A DNA stretch of 64,000 bases, taken from NCBI RefSeq assembly GCF_034702125.1, contig NC_085860.1, forward strand, positions 17,184,664 through 17,248,663. Reading direction: 5' to 3'. Origin of the DNA: Engraulis encrasicolus. Its lineage: Eukaryota > Chordata > Actinopteri > Clupeiformes > Engraulidae. The position numbers were made by a program, and so were the translations under genes. The notes beneath the pieces were generated by a model. That model worked only from the letters and a program-made list of their open reading frames with translations. It was not told the origin of the DNA and made no database searches. This document shows positions 54,594 through 64,000 of this stretch, in pieces (position 1 is the stretch's first letter; every line of letters begins with the position of its first letter).

Positions 54594-54873
54594 AAAAAGA
54601 TTGAGTGCTGTAATAGAAGCCAAAGGTGCTGCAACAAGGTATAAGTTTAAGGGTGTGCATATTTATGCAACCATGTTAATTGAAGTTTTTTTATTGTCTA
54701 TAATTTCCTTTTAAAGCTTTGAATTCGTGTTTTAATAGCATTGTGCTGGATAATAGTTTGGATTTGAGTGGGAAAAGTTTTGAAATTATTTGTCTTTCTG
54801 CCATTTTCTTTATGTAACAAAACCCTAGAATTTGAACAGGAGTGTGTAGACTTTTGGGAGGCACTGTATGTGC
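54594..54873 (-). mobile_element. Tc1-like transposon 5' end
   Basis: Read on minus from 54873: CAGTGCCTCCCAAAAGTCTA, then TTCAAATTCTAGGGTTTTGT, ATATGCACACCCTTAAACT and GCACCTTTGGCTTCTATTAC followed by AGCACTCAATC. These are the characteristic terminal and leader segments of fish Tc1-like elements. The remainder is missing. Confidence 0.7.
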
Positions 54874-55260
54874 CGAGTTAATAAGGCGATATAGGAGAGA
54901 TAGCAGAGAAGACAACTGTCTATGGGAGAAGCAGACAGCGTGACCTCAAGTTGAAGCTGTATTGGCATACAAGACCCCTCCCTTGCATCATTAAGATTTG
55001 ATAACACCTTTCAGATAAGTAAAATAAAGACTTACAGTGTTCCTGCGTTAGTAAGCTAGGTGTTGATGTTATAAAATTAGGCTAATGTTACGAACACTTA
55101 CAGAATCATCTTTCTCTAGGGATATTGTTATTGTGTTTATGTTTGTGTGTGTGTGAATGTGTGTGTGTGTACATGTGTGTATGTTGCAGTTTCTCACACG
55201 AAACCCGGACAATTAGCGCCGTGCGGCAGCCTCCAGAGCTGGTGTGTGTGTCTGCTTGTG

Positions 55261-55420
55261 TATTTTTATTACAGGACAGTGTGAGAGCAGACAGGAAATG
55301 ATTGGGAGAGAGAGATGGGGCAGGGCCAGGAAATGACCCCGGCCAGATTCAAACCGGGGTCCCCATGGGCAATGTAAGCCCAAATGTGGGGGGCTTAGTG
55401 AGCTGTACCACAGACCCCCC
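55261..55420 (-). mobile_element. tRNA-derived SINE
   Basis: Read on minus from 55420: GGGGGGTCTGTGGTACAGCT (A-box-like), CCGGTTTGAATCTGG (B-box-like), then GGTCATTTCCTGGCCCTGCC, CTCTCTCTCCCAATCATTTC and CTGTCTGC. This head and body are typical of a widespread fish tRNA SINE. The tail fades into A/T-rich sequence. Confidence 0.75.
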
Positions 55421-56277
55421 TGTCATGTTTAATGCAGGGCCGATAGTAGGCTTGGTTCCTGATTTCAGGCTTGACTAGAGTTTGTTTGCGAGAATTAAAT
55501 AGTCATTGGGTTTTTCTTATTTCAGAAAGGGGCCCGCAGGCCAATTTTTTCCATACATTCATACATTCCGAAACATTTATTGAGGTATAGATAATAGTCC
55601 TAAAGTGACAAAATAACAGGTGGAACATCCCTGCACTTTTCCATGACGCACAGGTCGGAACGGTATTGGCACGAAAATGCGCGTAATCTTGTGCAAAAAA
55701 AGTGTCCGGTCTCCCTCCTCCAGTGGACAAGGTTAGAAATAGTCTAGGTTTCATTAAATTAACAACATAACAATGTCTGCTCTAATGTGAAATCCCAATT
55801 AAAATAAAACAAGAAAGAAGTGAAAGCCCAAATAAGCTAACACACGCTGCGGCCGCAGCAAGACACTTTTGATTCTTTTAATTCCCCGAAGTGTCAGAAA
55901 GTCAAAAGGCCGTTCATTGCACTGTCCTCTCTGACAGCTCAAAGTTTGCCTGACAGCTCTTGACTTGCGCTTTGTAATGAATCTGCAGTTCAGAGATTCA
56001 AGACGCTTTTCTATACATGTGGGAACAACAGAAATTCCAGAGCCGGACGGAAAACTTTCCTGTATCAAGCAACATTCGTGAAAGGACTGTCATTTTGGGG
56101 AGACTTGGACAAGTACAAGGGATACAGATTCAGTAACTAGAATTATTTTGAGTAGCCTAACCGTTGAACACCTATTTCTAATTATGCTACTAAAACATGA
56201 GGGTATTAGTACACAGAAGACGTCGCCAAATCAGCTGGGAACCGTAATAGGCCGAAAGGCGAGAGCCGTAAAGTGCT
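55421..56277. other. non-repetitive-looking sequence upstream of the candidate spliced unit
   Basis: I recognise no transposon family in 55440-56270. The sequence has balanced composition and could include a promoter or 5' untranslated region, but no TATA box or other specific signal is convincing. Confidence 0.3.
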
Positions 56278-56381
56278 TTGGAAACCTAACTTCGCTCCAC
56301 AGCCTCTCGAGGTGCAGTTATTCAAAAGTTGCTACCCACGGAATACCAGGTTTTGAGGGATCCTGCCAGAGCAGAATCAAC
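56278..56381 (+). other. possible exon of an unrecognised gene (donor at 56382)
   Basis: A strong donor, AACA|GTAAGT, lies at 56382. The frame that is phase-compatible with the next open exon reads ...RGAVIQKLLPTEY, then QVLRDPARAEST. It is open only from about 56285, after a TAA. An alternative frame, from an ATG at 56148, is open through the donor but would stop nine codons into the next exon. I do not recognise either peptide. Confidence 0.3.
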
Positions 56382-56740
56382 AGTAAGTCATATCTTAACT
56401 TAACACAAATACACATACAAATACACATACAACGGTCTGCCCTGTGTAGGCCTATGAGAACAACACACATGTACTTTATAATATATTATTTTCTAAGTAA
56501 TGAGACAAATTAAGGAATACATATTCGCCTGGTACAGTCAAGTGGAGTTGTTGTATGTTTCAAGCTACAGGTGTTTGCAAGGCAATTTATTATTTGTCAA
56601 AATAAAGGCAAATTTCATACAGTGTGTGACCATTCATCTTGCCATCTGTATTATTTTGTAGTAGGAAGGCAGTAGTCTTCTTGACAGTGTGATGCTACAG
56701 TAATGCTTACAGTAATTTAAAGACTAATAGTTTACCTTCC

Positions 56741-56880
56741 TTGAAGCAATGTTGGGCTATATGCCTTGCTCAAGGGCACTTTAGGCATGGATGGAGGTGT
56801 ATGCAGTGGTCAGAGATTTGAGTCAGCAACCCTCTGATCTTAAGACCACCTCCCTAATCATTAGGCCACACTGCCCACCA
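56741..56880 (-). mobile_element. tRNA-related SINE inside the candidate intron
   Basis: Read on minus: GGCAGTGTGGCCTAATGATT (A-box-like), AGGTGGTCTTAAGATCAGAG, then GGTTGCTGACTCAAATCTC (B-box-like), GGAGGTGTATG-type text reversed and CCTTGAGCAAGGC. It matches a very common fish repeat ending in TGCCCTTGAGCAAGGC. Confidence 0.7.
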
Positions 56881-56963
56881 TGTTAACTAACTACAATATG
56901 AAGCCCCCTTTGCCGGTATTCATGACTCATGAATTGTTGTGTTTGATTTGTTGTTATTGACAG

Positions 56964-57600
56964 GATACATTGAAGAGGAGACTCCGACATGACCGCCGGC
57001 AGCTTGTGTTATTCACCCCCACCAATTGCAATGCTGTACCTGAATTATTGTTTGCTGCTCAGACTTTGTCAACAGATGAGGTTTTCGACATGTTACCCTT
57101 AGGTGTGGAAACAGATTGTGAAATTCCAGCAAAATGAGCCAGACAGATAGCAACTCTGAAAAAGGACAATGTTGTTCCCATGACCTCCCACAACAGAAGA
57201 CTACAGAAGTTCAGTGAAGCACAAACAGCTGTTCCTCTTGTACTTAATAATTTAGTCAGCTGGATTGTAGGTGACACTAAGGAGCCAATAGTGGATCATT
57301 TTGTCAACATTTCCATGGCATGCATTAAAAGGGCAGTCTGTAATTGTTTGCCTTGCCACCAAGGGCTGTAGACCGATGCCTAGTCCTCCTGTTTAGGTAC
57401 AACCATGCATTTAGGCCAGTCTATTGAAGCATATACTTATGACTGTTTGTATGTGTTGTGTATCTAGTAATGGATAAATTACCACATGAATAACTGCGAG
57501 TTCATTATATTGATAATTATAATTGCTTCCATTAATGATTAAAAAGGGATCTACCACAACTTGCATTATTGTTATGTTATAAATAAAGCACTGTTAGGAA
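56964..57600 (+). pseudogene. candidate terminal exon, unrecognised protein with one in-frame TGA, AATAAA signal
   Basis: An acceptor-like TTGTTATTGACAG ends at 56963. From 56964 the frame reads DTLKRRLRHDRRQLVLFTPT, then PELLFAAQTLSTDEVFDMLP and ends with EIPAK at a TGA (57135-57137). The same frame is then open again to a TAG at 57369-57371, including VPLVLNNLVSWIVGDTKEP. A polyadenylation signal AATAAA is at 57582-57587. The texture is protein-like, but I do not recognise the family. A domesticated or decayed transposon gene is possible. If the first TGA is the true stop, the rest is 3' untranslated sequence. Confidence 0.35.
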
Positions 57601-57677
57601 TCCATTTAGCCTACTTTAAATACATGAATATCACTGAAATTGGAATTGTTTCCATTTATTTGTAAACAATATATATA

Positions 57678-58310
57678 CAGTCAATCCGGAAAGTATTCAC
57701 AGCGCTTCATTTTTTCTGCATTTCATTATCTTACAGCCTTATTCCAAATGCTACAAATGAATCTCTGTTGTCAAAATCCTACACAAAATATTCCATTATG
57801 ACCATGTGAAAAACAAGTTGTCTTGACAGTTTTGAAAATGTATAAAAATAAAAAACAAAGAAATCATTTTTACAAAAGTATTCACAGCCTTTGCTTAATA
57901 CTTTGTAGAACCACCTTTGGCAGCAACTACATTCATTTTTTCATTTCGAAATGAAAAGGGATTAAAAGGGAGGTCATCTGTGTGTGTTTCAACCTTTCAG
58001 TAGGCCTACATTGAAATTGTACATTTTGAGTCTGCACCTGGCTAAAATAGATGGGTGTGAGTTTTGAATGAAATCCTATGGAGAGTATCATGGTCTGCTT
58101 CTGTAGTCACAGTGCATGTTGACATGCATGCTTCTTTAGATGTAATTCAGATTTCCAATGTTGACGGCATTCATACATCCCCAAACGATGTCAGTCCCAC
58201 TACCATGCTTGACTAGCCAGATGATGCACTTTTTTTTGGTAAAATTCACTTGTTTACCACCACACATGCTTAACACCATCTAAAGCAAATTTGTTTATAA
58301 AGGCCTTTAT
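57678..58310. mobile_element. two Tc1-like fragments
   Basis: 57678-57935 (plus) begins CAGTCAATCCGGAAAGTATT, CACAGCGCTTCA, and continues to TTTGTAGAACCACCTTTGGC, a Tc1 5' end. 58060-58310, read on minus, contains CTTTAGATGGTGTTAAGCAT, then GTCAAGCATGGTAGTGGG. It translates to VKHGSGTDIVWGCMNA, the V-K-H-G-G-G-S...W-G-C region of the transposase. The latter belongs to the same family as the hairpin at 11.5 kb. Confidence 0.75.
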
Positions 58311-58529
58311 CCTTTTATTATTTTTAGAAATGTTTATCTGATGATGTGATGTTGTATACTTGTGACAAATGGGAGCACTTAGACTTTCCCTTTCCATAAT
58401 GCTGAATGGCAACGCCTACTTGTATTGTTTATTTTACTTTATTTTCATACTATGGTTAAAGCACTTCGTGACTGTTTTGTCTGTGACAAGCGCTATATAA
58501 ATACATTTTACCTTACCTATAGGCTATAT
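58311..58529. other. unassigned sequence
   Basis: Nothing recognisable; AT-rich, with CTGTGACAAGCGCTATATAA, a motif frequent in fish repeats. Confidence 0.3.
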
Positions 58530-59031
58530 GAATTCAGGGAAATGACAAAATAAGTGGGACAAACATACGTACATCCAGATGACCAGGAGCACTTGTAGAA
58601 TCCACAGTTCCCCCCATCAGCTCAGTTTGACAGCTGTCAGAACGCACCCAGTGGGCGGAGTATTCAGAGGGTAGCCTACACTATTTGTAAGCACATGGCA
58701 ATGACGGTGATTGAGAGACATCATGCCTGCAGTTAGGGGCGCTGTCGAGACGAGAGCGCAGCCCATTCATTCTGAATGTAGTCTGCAGTCCTCCGTTGGC
58801 GCCCCTACAGTGCAGTACCCGGAAGAGTGGCGAGCAGAACCTCTCGTAATAGAACTTCTCCGGGAGCGCTTTGACCACAGACTTCTATTATAACTATTAT
58901 ACTATACAAGTCAGTGGTTTTGACAGATGTCAAACTGAGCTGATGCGGGGGGACTGTGGATTCTACAAGTGCTCGTGGTCATCTGGATGTACGTATGTTT
59001 GTCCCACTTTTTTGTCATTTCCCTGAATTCA
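58530..59031. repeat. foldback element, about 110-bp arms
   Basis: The left arm (58530-58640) and right arm (58918-59031) are near-perfect complements: GAATTCAGGGAAATGACAAA, GTGGGACAAACATACGTACA, CTTGTAGAATCCACAGT and CAGCTCAGTTTGACA. An inner inverted pair (TGCAGTTAGGGGCGC with GCGCCCCTACAGTGCA) lies in the spacer. There is no gene. Confidence 0.8.
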
Positions 59032-59654
59032 CGAGGCAGGCTGTGAACTTTGAAGGAAGTTTCCCCGGACGATTACAAGTTCAAAACAGCGAGTTTTATC
59101 CTTCAATACGCTGGCTTCTCGTTCAATGCCATTCATTTTGAGGCTGCATGTGACCCGAGTGCTCCGCCTCCCTATTTTGCATATGAACCGTCTGCCTCAA
59201 TGACAGAGTTGCGTTTGTGGAAGACGCACACTAGTAGTCTATTTGATAACTAGCAGTCCCGCTGCCCAATGGTGCAAAACTGAAAGTTGACTGGAGGTTG
59301 TGAGCGCGGCTTTGGGACGCGGCCCTATGTTTAATAAGAATCCCTGCGTAGTAGCCTATAAGCGTCGGGAAGCTGAGAACGGCATTTGTTTCACTGAGTC
59401 TATCACTCCATCCATTGACTTATCAGTAACCAGCTCCTCCAAAACAGTCACCATCACTTCCTTTAAAAAACCCTGCGTCTGTAAATGGTTTGTTGTGACG
59501 GGTAAGAACCCATGCTGCTCTAAGGGACACACTCGTAACCCTCTGCTGCTCGGTGAGTGACCTGTAGTTTGTTGCTGTGTACATATCCAGCCTCCAGTGC
59601 TTTGGTTTAATTCGTTCGCACCTCTCTTTGTGATTTGTAACCTGTGTGTATTTA
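59032..59654. other. unassigned sequence
   Basis: No recognised domain. Short overlapping reading frames on both strands have no family features. Confidence 0.3.
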
Positions 59655-59805
59655 AGGTCTCGCCCTTCAAACGAGCAATAACGTGTTTCAGTGACCCTAT
59701 CACATAGGCCTAATGTAGCCTACTGACTATCAAAAACGCCAAAAATGGTTTAGAACGCAGGGATTCTACGCAAGCATTCTGTAAACACCGCCGGCATTCA
59801 ATGTG
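59655..59805 (+). mobile_element. right end of a second piggyBac-like element
   Basis: CCTTCAAACGAGCAATAACG, TTTCAGTGACCCTATCACATA, then TTTAGAACGCAGGGATTCTAC and CACCGCCGGCATTCAATGTG align with 3770-3917. The copy ends GTGTAAC, so its TTAA is mutated. A GGCCTA insert follows CACATA here and is absent at 3.8 kb. Confidence 0.65.
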
Positions 59806-60289
59806 TAACAAATATAAGTTTGTTTTCAAATAAAAGCTTTGTTTTAACAGTTTTCAAGGTACAATGTTATAATTATTTAAGGTATAGGCCTAAGCCATGG
59901 TTTTGAGTTATTAGTGAGGGAACAAAGACTTGAAAAATAGGCTACATTACACAATACCTGTATTAAAGTTAATATAAAAATAAAGTGTGAATTCAGAAAG
60001 TTTCAAGGGGAAGGCGAAGTCATTCTTTGCACACAACAGCTGAGAAATTTGTCCGCATCTTACCTGTCAGAAGTTTAAGGCTGTAGTTCACCACAATCTG
60101 CTGATAAGCTCTCCACACTGAAGCTTTATGGAACAATCATCCACTAGTAGGCTACCTAACAGAGACAGACACCGCACCCTTATATGGCCACAAAGAAGGC
60201 AGGGGAAACTGTTTTGATTGGATAATACATGCCCTACATGCAAGTCTACGTGCTGCACATTTGATGAAGTAATAAGGGCCCGAGCACTG

Positions 60290-62290
60290 AAGGTGCGTAG
60301 GATCCCACTGTTTTTCTAATGTTTTTTTCTTCTTATTAATATGCTTGCCATGCGGCAAGCATACTATTGTTATTCCCCCGTTTATTAGTGTTATTCGACC
60401 GTTTATTCTTCTTATTATTAGTATGCTTGCCATGCGGCAAGCATACTATTGTTATTGTACCGTTTATTCTTATTCTTCTTATTCTTATTATTATATTTTT
60501 TTAATCTACCACCCATCATAATGGCAAGAAATCTTCGAAATAGAGAGTCCGTTTTAATCCTTGGGCACCCTATGACGTCATTTTCCGCCTGGAAAGTTTT
60601 TCCGCCATTTTGAATTTTGTAAAAATCAATAAAAATGATGCCACGCCAACAATTTTAGTCCCATTGTCACGATTTTTTTGTGAGGGCATCTTCGGACTGA
60701 GGCACATCTACCCCGAAAGTCCTGGAACAATTGATTAAACCGGCTCCAAACAGGAGCCAATCAAATTTGGCGGCGGAGACGCCAAACAGGAAGTGAGCTA
60801 ATATCTCGGCAACGGCTACTTGTATCAGAACCCAATTTTATACACATAATCAGAACTATCACCAGAGGACACGTAACAATTTTTGTGCAAATGCGCCACT
60901 AGGGGGCGGTACAATAAACAAAAATGTGTTTTTGTCCATATTGGCCTGTATTGACCTCAATTCATCAAACGCTTGGTATCGCTGCAATCCTTGGGTCAAC
61001 CCGAATCCAACGCATACTATGATGTCATATTTACAATCATGGATTTCCCGCCATTTCGACATATTCAAAAATCAATAAAAATCAAGCTCTGCCCACAATG
61101 TTTGTCTGCTCGTCCTACAATTTCTATCAGGCCACCATTGGACTATTCTGCACCTATGCTGAAATTTACAGAGCAATAGCTGAAAGCATCGGCGCACAGC
61201 AGCCAATCAAAATTGACTACAAAGACAAACGCACCGTCCAAACAGGAAGTTAGCTCATATCTCAGCAACGCCTTGACAGATCTTAACGAAATTTCTCACA
61301 CATGATCTCCAGGACACCCAGAGGGTACCTACCAAATTCAGTGCAATACGGTCAATGGGGGGCGCTAACGTTAGTGAATATGTGTTTTTGCCAATATGAT
61401 ACATACCAAACAGGAAGTTAGCTCATGTATAGATGGTTAACTGTATGCAGTGTACGCATGAAGGGCAGCATTTGCATGAAGGGCAGCATATGCATGAAGG
61501 GCAATTCATGCATGAAAGGCAAGGCATGCATGAAGGGCAACGAATGCAAGACGGGCAAGCATACTCCAGCATTTTCTGTGAGGAAATGCAATCTAGTTAT
61601 TATTATTTTTTTAATTCTACCACCCATCATAATGACAAGAAATCTTAATAGAGAGTCCGTTCCAATGCCAAACTGTTCGGTTCGGTCCGAGGATGTGTGC
61701 TTGTACTCAGTTTTTTGATAACTCGAACTCTCTAGCGCCACCGGCAGGTCAAAGTTGCAAGTACATTACATGCTGTAACTTTTGAACCATTGGTCGGAAT
61801 TTCAAAAACTTGGTATCCCTGGAATCCCTGGGCCAAGTCGAATCCAATGCACCCTATGACGTCATTTTCCGCCTGGAAAGTTTTTCCGCCATTTTGAATT
61901 TTGTAAAAATCAATAAAAATGATGCCACGCCCACAATTTTTGTCCCATCGTCACTAATTTTTTGTGAGGGCATCTTCGGACGAAGATACATCTACCCCGA
62001 AAGTCTTGGAATGATTGATTAAACCAGCTCCAAACAGGAGCCAATCAAATTTGGCGGCGGAGACGCCAAACAGGAAGTGAGCTAATTTCTCAGCAACGGC
62101 TACTTGCATCATAACCCAATTTCATACACATAATCAGAACTATCACCAGAGGACACGTAACGATTTTCGTGCAAATGCGCCACTAGGGGGCGCTAAAATA
62201 AGCAAAAATGTGTTTTTCTCCATATTGGCCCGTATTGACCTCAATTCATCAAACGCTTGCATTTACAAATCCAATAGACTCAATAGAACC
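60290..62290 (+). repeat. tandemly duplicated fish repeat with hairpin and minisatellite
   Basis: The unit with CCACCCATCATAATGGCAAG, CACCCTATGACGTCATTTTC, GGCGGCGGAGACGCCAAAC and ATGCGCCACTAGGGGGCG starts at 60522 and again at 61619. A 10-bp-stem hairpin (ATGCTTGCC-ATGC-GGCAAGCAT) is present at about 60340 and 60422. A minisatellite of about 18-bp units (GCATGAAGGGCA) lies at 61456-61560. No gene is present; frames over the minisatellite are low-complexity. Confidence 0.7.
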
Positions 62291-62770
62291 CCCTGCAATC
62301 AACATTTCAGCAACATTTGGAGCTTAAGTTCAGAGGACTCTGTGTGTGGGTGGCGGCCATGTTTGTTTTCTGCGCCGCTGTGGCTGGAGGAGGTCTCTTT
62401 TTTGTGTTTTTTTTTTTGCTGGAAGAGGTCTGTCCATGGAGGGTCTGATAGTAGAGGGGCGTGGTCAAGCGGGGTCTGACAGTGGTGGAGACAATAGGCG
62501 GCGCTATAGCAAGACTCTTGGGGAAGCTTAAAAAAAAAGGGGGGGGTGGGGGGGTTGCAAACGTCATCGGAGAAACTGTGGTGGAAGGTAGGAGGGTCTG
62601 GGGGCACTGTATCAGTCGCCACGCGAGGCCCTAACCGCGACTTTTGATATATTATCTGCATGACATTATATGATGTTGAAACAAAATGATGAACAAATAA
62701 AACGGAACATTTCCATGCGCAACTATGGGTCTTCATGCTCGTGCGCCAATGGAACTCTCAAACGCGACAG

Positions 62771-62808
<38 letters not shown>

Positions 62809-64000
62809 GAGGCAGGAGAGGAAGACGGCTATTTGCCAGACCATGGACTATTATCTCCCAAAAATGTCTCGAGCAATCAAATCATACACCCGACTGTCCA
62901 CACCTTTGTTTCTATTGACATTTTCATGCGCTACGTCACTCTACCTCAGACCGGTATCAAAACTCGCAATCAAACTGGCAAAACTAATGACGAGGCAAAA
63001 TGCGCACACACGGGGGGAAGACAGGAGAGCAAATAAGCCAGCTGATTGACCATACCATGCCCAAAAATATCATATGGGGCTCTCATATCCAACAGGCTGT
63101 CTTCAGATGTCAGTTTTGCAGCCCAAATAATACAAATATGCTGTAATTTTGAATTTCTAGTTGAAGTAGCTTGTAATGTAGTTCGCTACATTTTCCAGAT
63201 GGTTGTAACTAGCTTAATATTTCTATTGGATGTAGCTTGTCTAGTGGAGCTAAATGTTAGCTTACTAGGTTCTACAAATAAGTAGCTTGCGCAGCCAGAC
63301 ACTGTTCTCGCTGCCCCGCACTGTACTGTCCACTCCAGTCACACGCAGATGCCCAACAAACACAAGCGAATAGCCTATACACACATCACATTACATATGG
63401 TAACTAAACCACCCTGGCAGGCCACCATGAATTCAGGAAAGGTGTGCATTTTTGAAAGTGGTGTTCGCTTGGTGACAGGATAGCACAGGTGTTTTGCGTT
63501 GAAGTGATGGCTAGTTAGACGGAAGACAAGTAGACAACTACATCGATAACAACATTGACAACAACATTGCCACCAAATAGTAAACTTAGCGCTTCGGCGA
63601 GCACATCAGGGGGGGAAACAGATTTCCTACCTTATTCTGTCCTGTTAATTCCTGTTACTTGAAGATAGAGGCAAAATATCCATTTAGATTCGCCAAATAG
63701 GCTATCCATTTGATAGATGTAATGTGGTTGAATAACGAATGCTAAAGAGGAAAATGTCAACATTGTGACCTATGGCTGGTGGAAAAAAACGAATGATCTA
63801 TAAATGAAATGCAGTGGAATCCCAAATTATTCTAGAGGTCATTGCTTTATCAAGATATTTAACATTCCAGATTTTATTTCATAAGCCACGAGCCCGCCTC
63901 ACCGCCTGGCTCTGTTGAAGCCAGTAGAACTGACACCTGATTGGTTGACCGCAGCATGACATCGCCGCAACGAGGCTAGATCTACTAACAAGGTGGATAG
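62291..64000. other. unassigned sequence with simple repeats
   Basis: A G-run lies at 62538-62554 and (CA)n at 62772-62806. A GTAGCTTG/TAGCTTA-rich block at 63165-63290 is probably MITE-derived. I see nothing in 63300-64000. Confidence 0.35.

Noticed and set aside
55320..55420. possible functional tRNA gene
   Set aside because: The A and B boxes are degenerate, there is no proper cloverleaf, and a SINE body follows.
61418..61741. frames rich in LPFMH or CMKG repeats
   Set aside because: They translate the 18-bp minisatellite.

Overview
The window looks like teleost fish DNA that is almost entirely transposon-derived. The evidence is an IFI44-type immune GTPase fragment with a 116-bp intron, Tc1-like transposon pieces, L2/Rex-like LINE remnants, tRNA-derived SINEs, hAT and piggyBac-like non-autonomous elements, a Ty3/gypsy (mag-type) retrotransposon and many (CA)n microsatellites. 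The species cannot be named from the sequence. Only two blocks look like host genes. One is a pair of IFI44-like exons (10264-10665, minus strand). The other is a weak candidate spliced transcription unit (about 56278-57600, plus strand). One base, at 30074, is an N.

Layout. 1-5400: a long inverted repeat (foldback) carrying a piggyBac-like element whose empty-site paralogue lies at 27.5 kb. 5.4-8.5 kb: a (CA)n tract and short tandem repeats. 8.6-9.4 kb: a decayed LINE. 10.2-10.7 kb: IFI44-like exons. 11.5-13.8 kb: a Tc1 hairpin, a LINE scrap and hairpin MITEs. 14.08-19.68 kb: a complete gypsy element on the minus strand with 5-bp target duplication, both LTRs, tRNA-Ser primer site, polypurine tract and an open 1378-codon gag-pol frame; its 3' LTR is split by a 540-bp MITE. 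20.7-26.2 kb: nested inverted repeats, (TACAG)n arrays and a 2.16-kb hAT element with a perfect 8-bp duplication. 26.2-37.4 kb: further foldbacks and MITEs. 37.4-46.0 kb: a tandem SINE trimer whose third unit is split by an 8.15-kb composite, itself built around a 6.65-kb foldback with nearly identical arms. 48.4-52.0 kb: another foldback. 52.35-52.65 kb: a near-perfect palindrome with hammerhead-ribozyme-like cores inside a 17-bp target duplication. 52.8-54.4 kb: an unfamiliar element with 28-bp terminal repeats. 54.6-64 kb: Tc1 ends, SINEs, a foldback and a duplicated repeat family.

Two themes stand out. First, long inverted repeats are the dominant architecture, more than a dozen at scales from 0.1 to 6.6 kb, several nested. 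Second, the 8-mer TAGGCCTA occurs 21 times where about one is expected. Comparing repeat copies within the window shows that it arises by precise 6-bp insertion (GGCCTA) at TA sites, once inside a hAT target-site duplication. I regard this micro-insertion as the best candidate for an undescribed process here.
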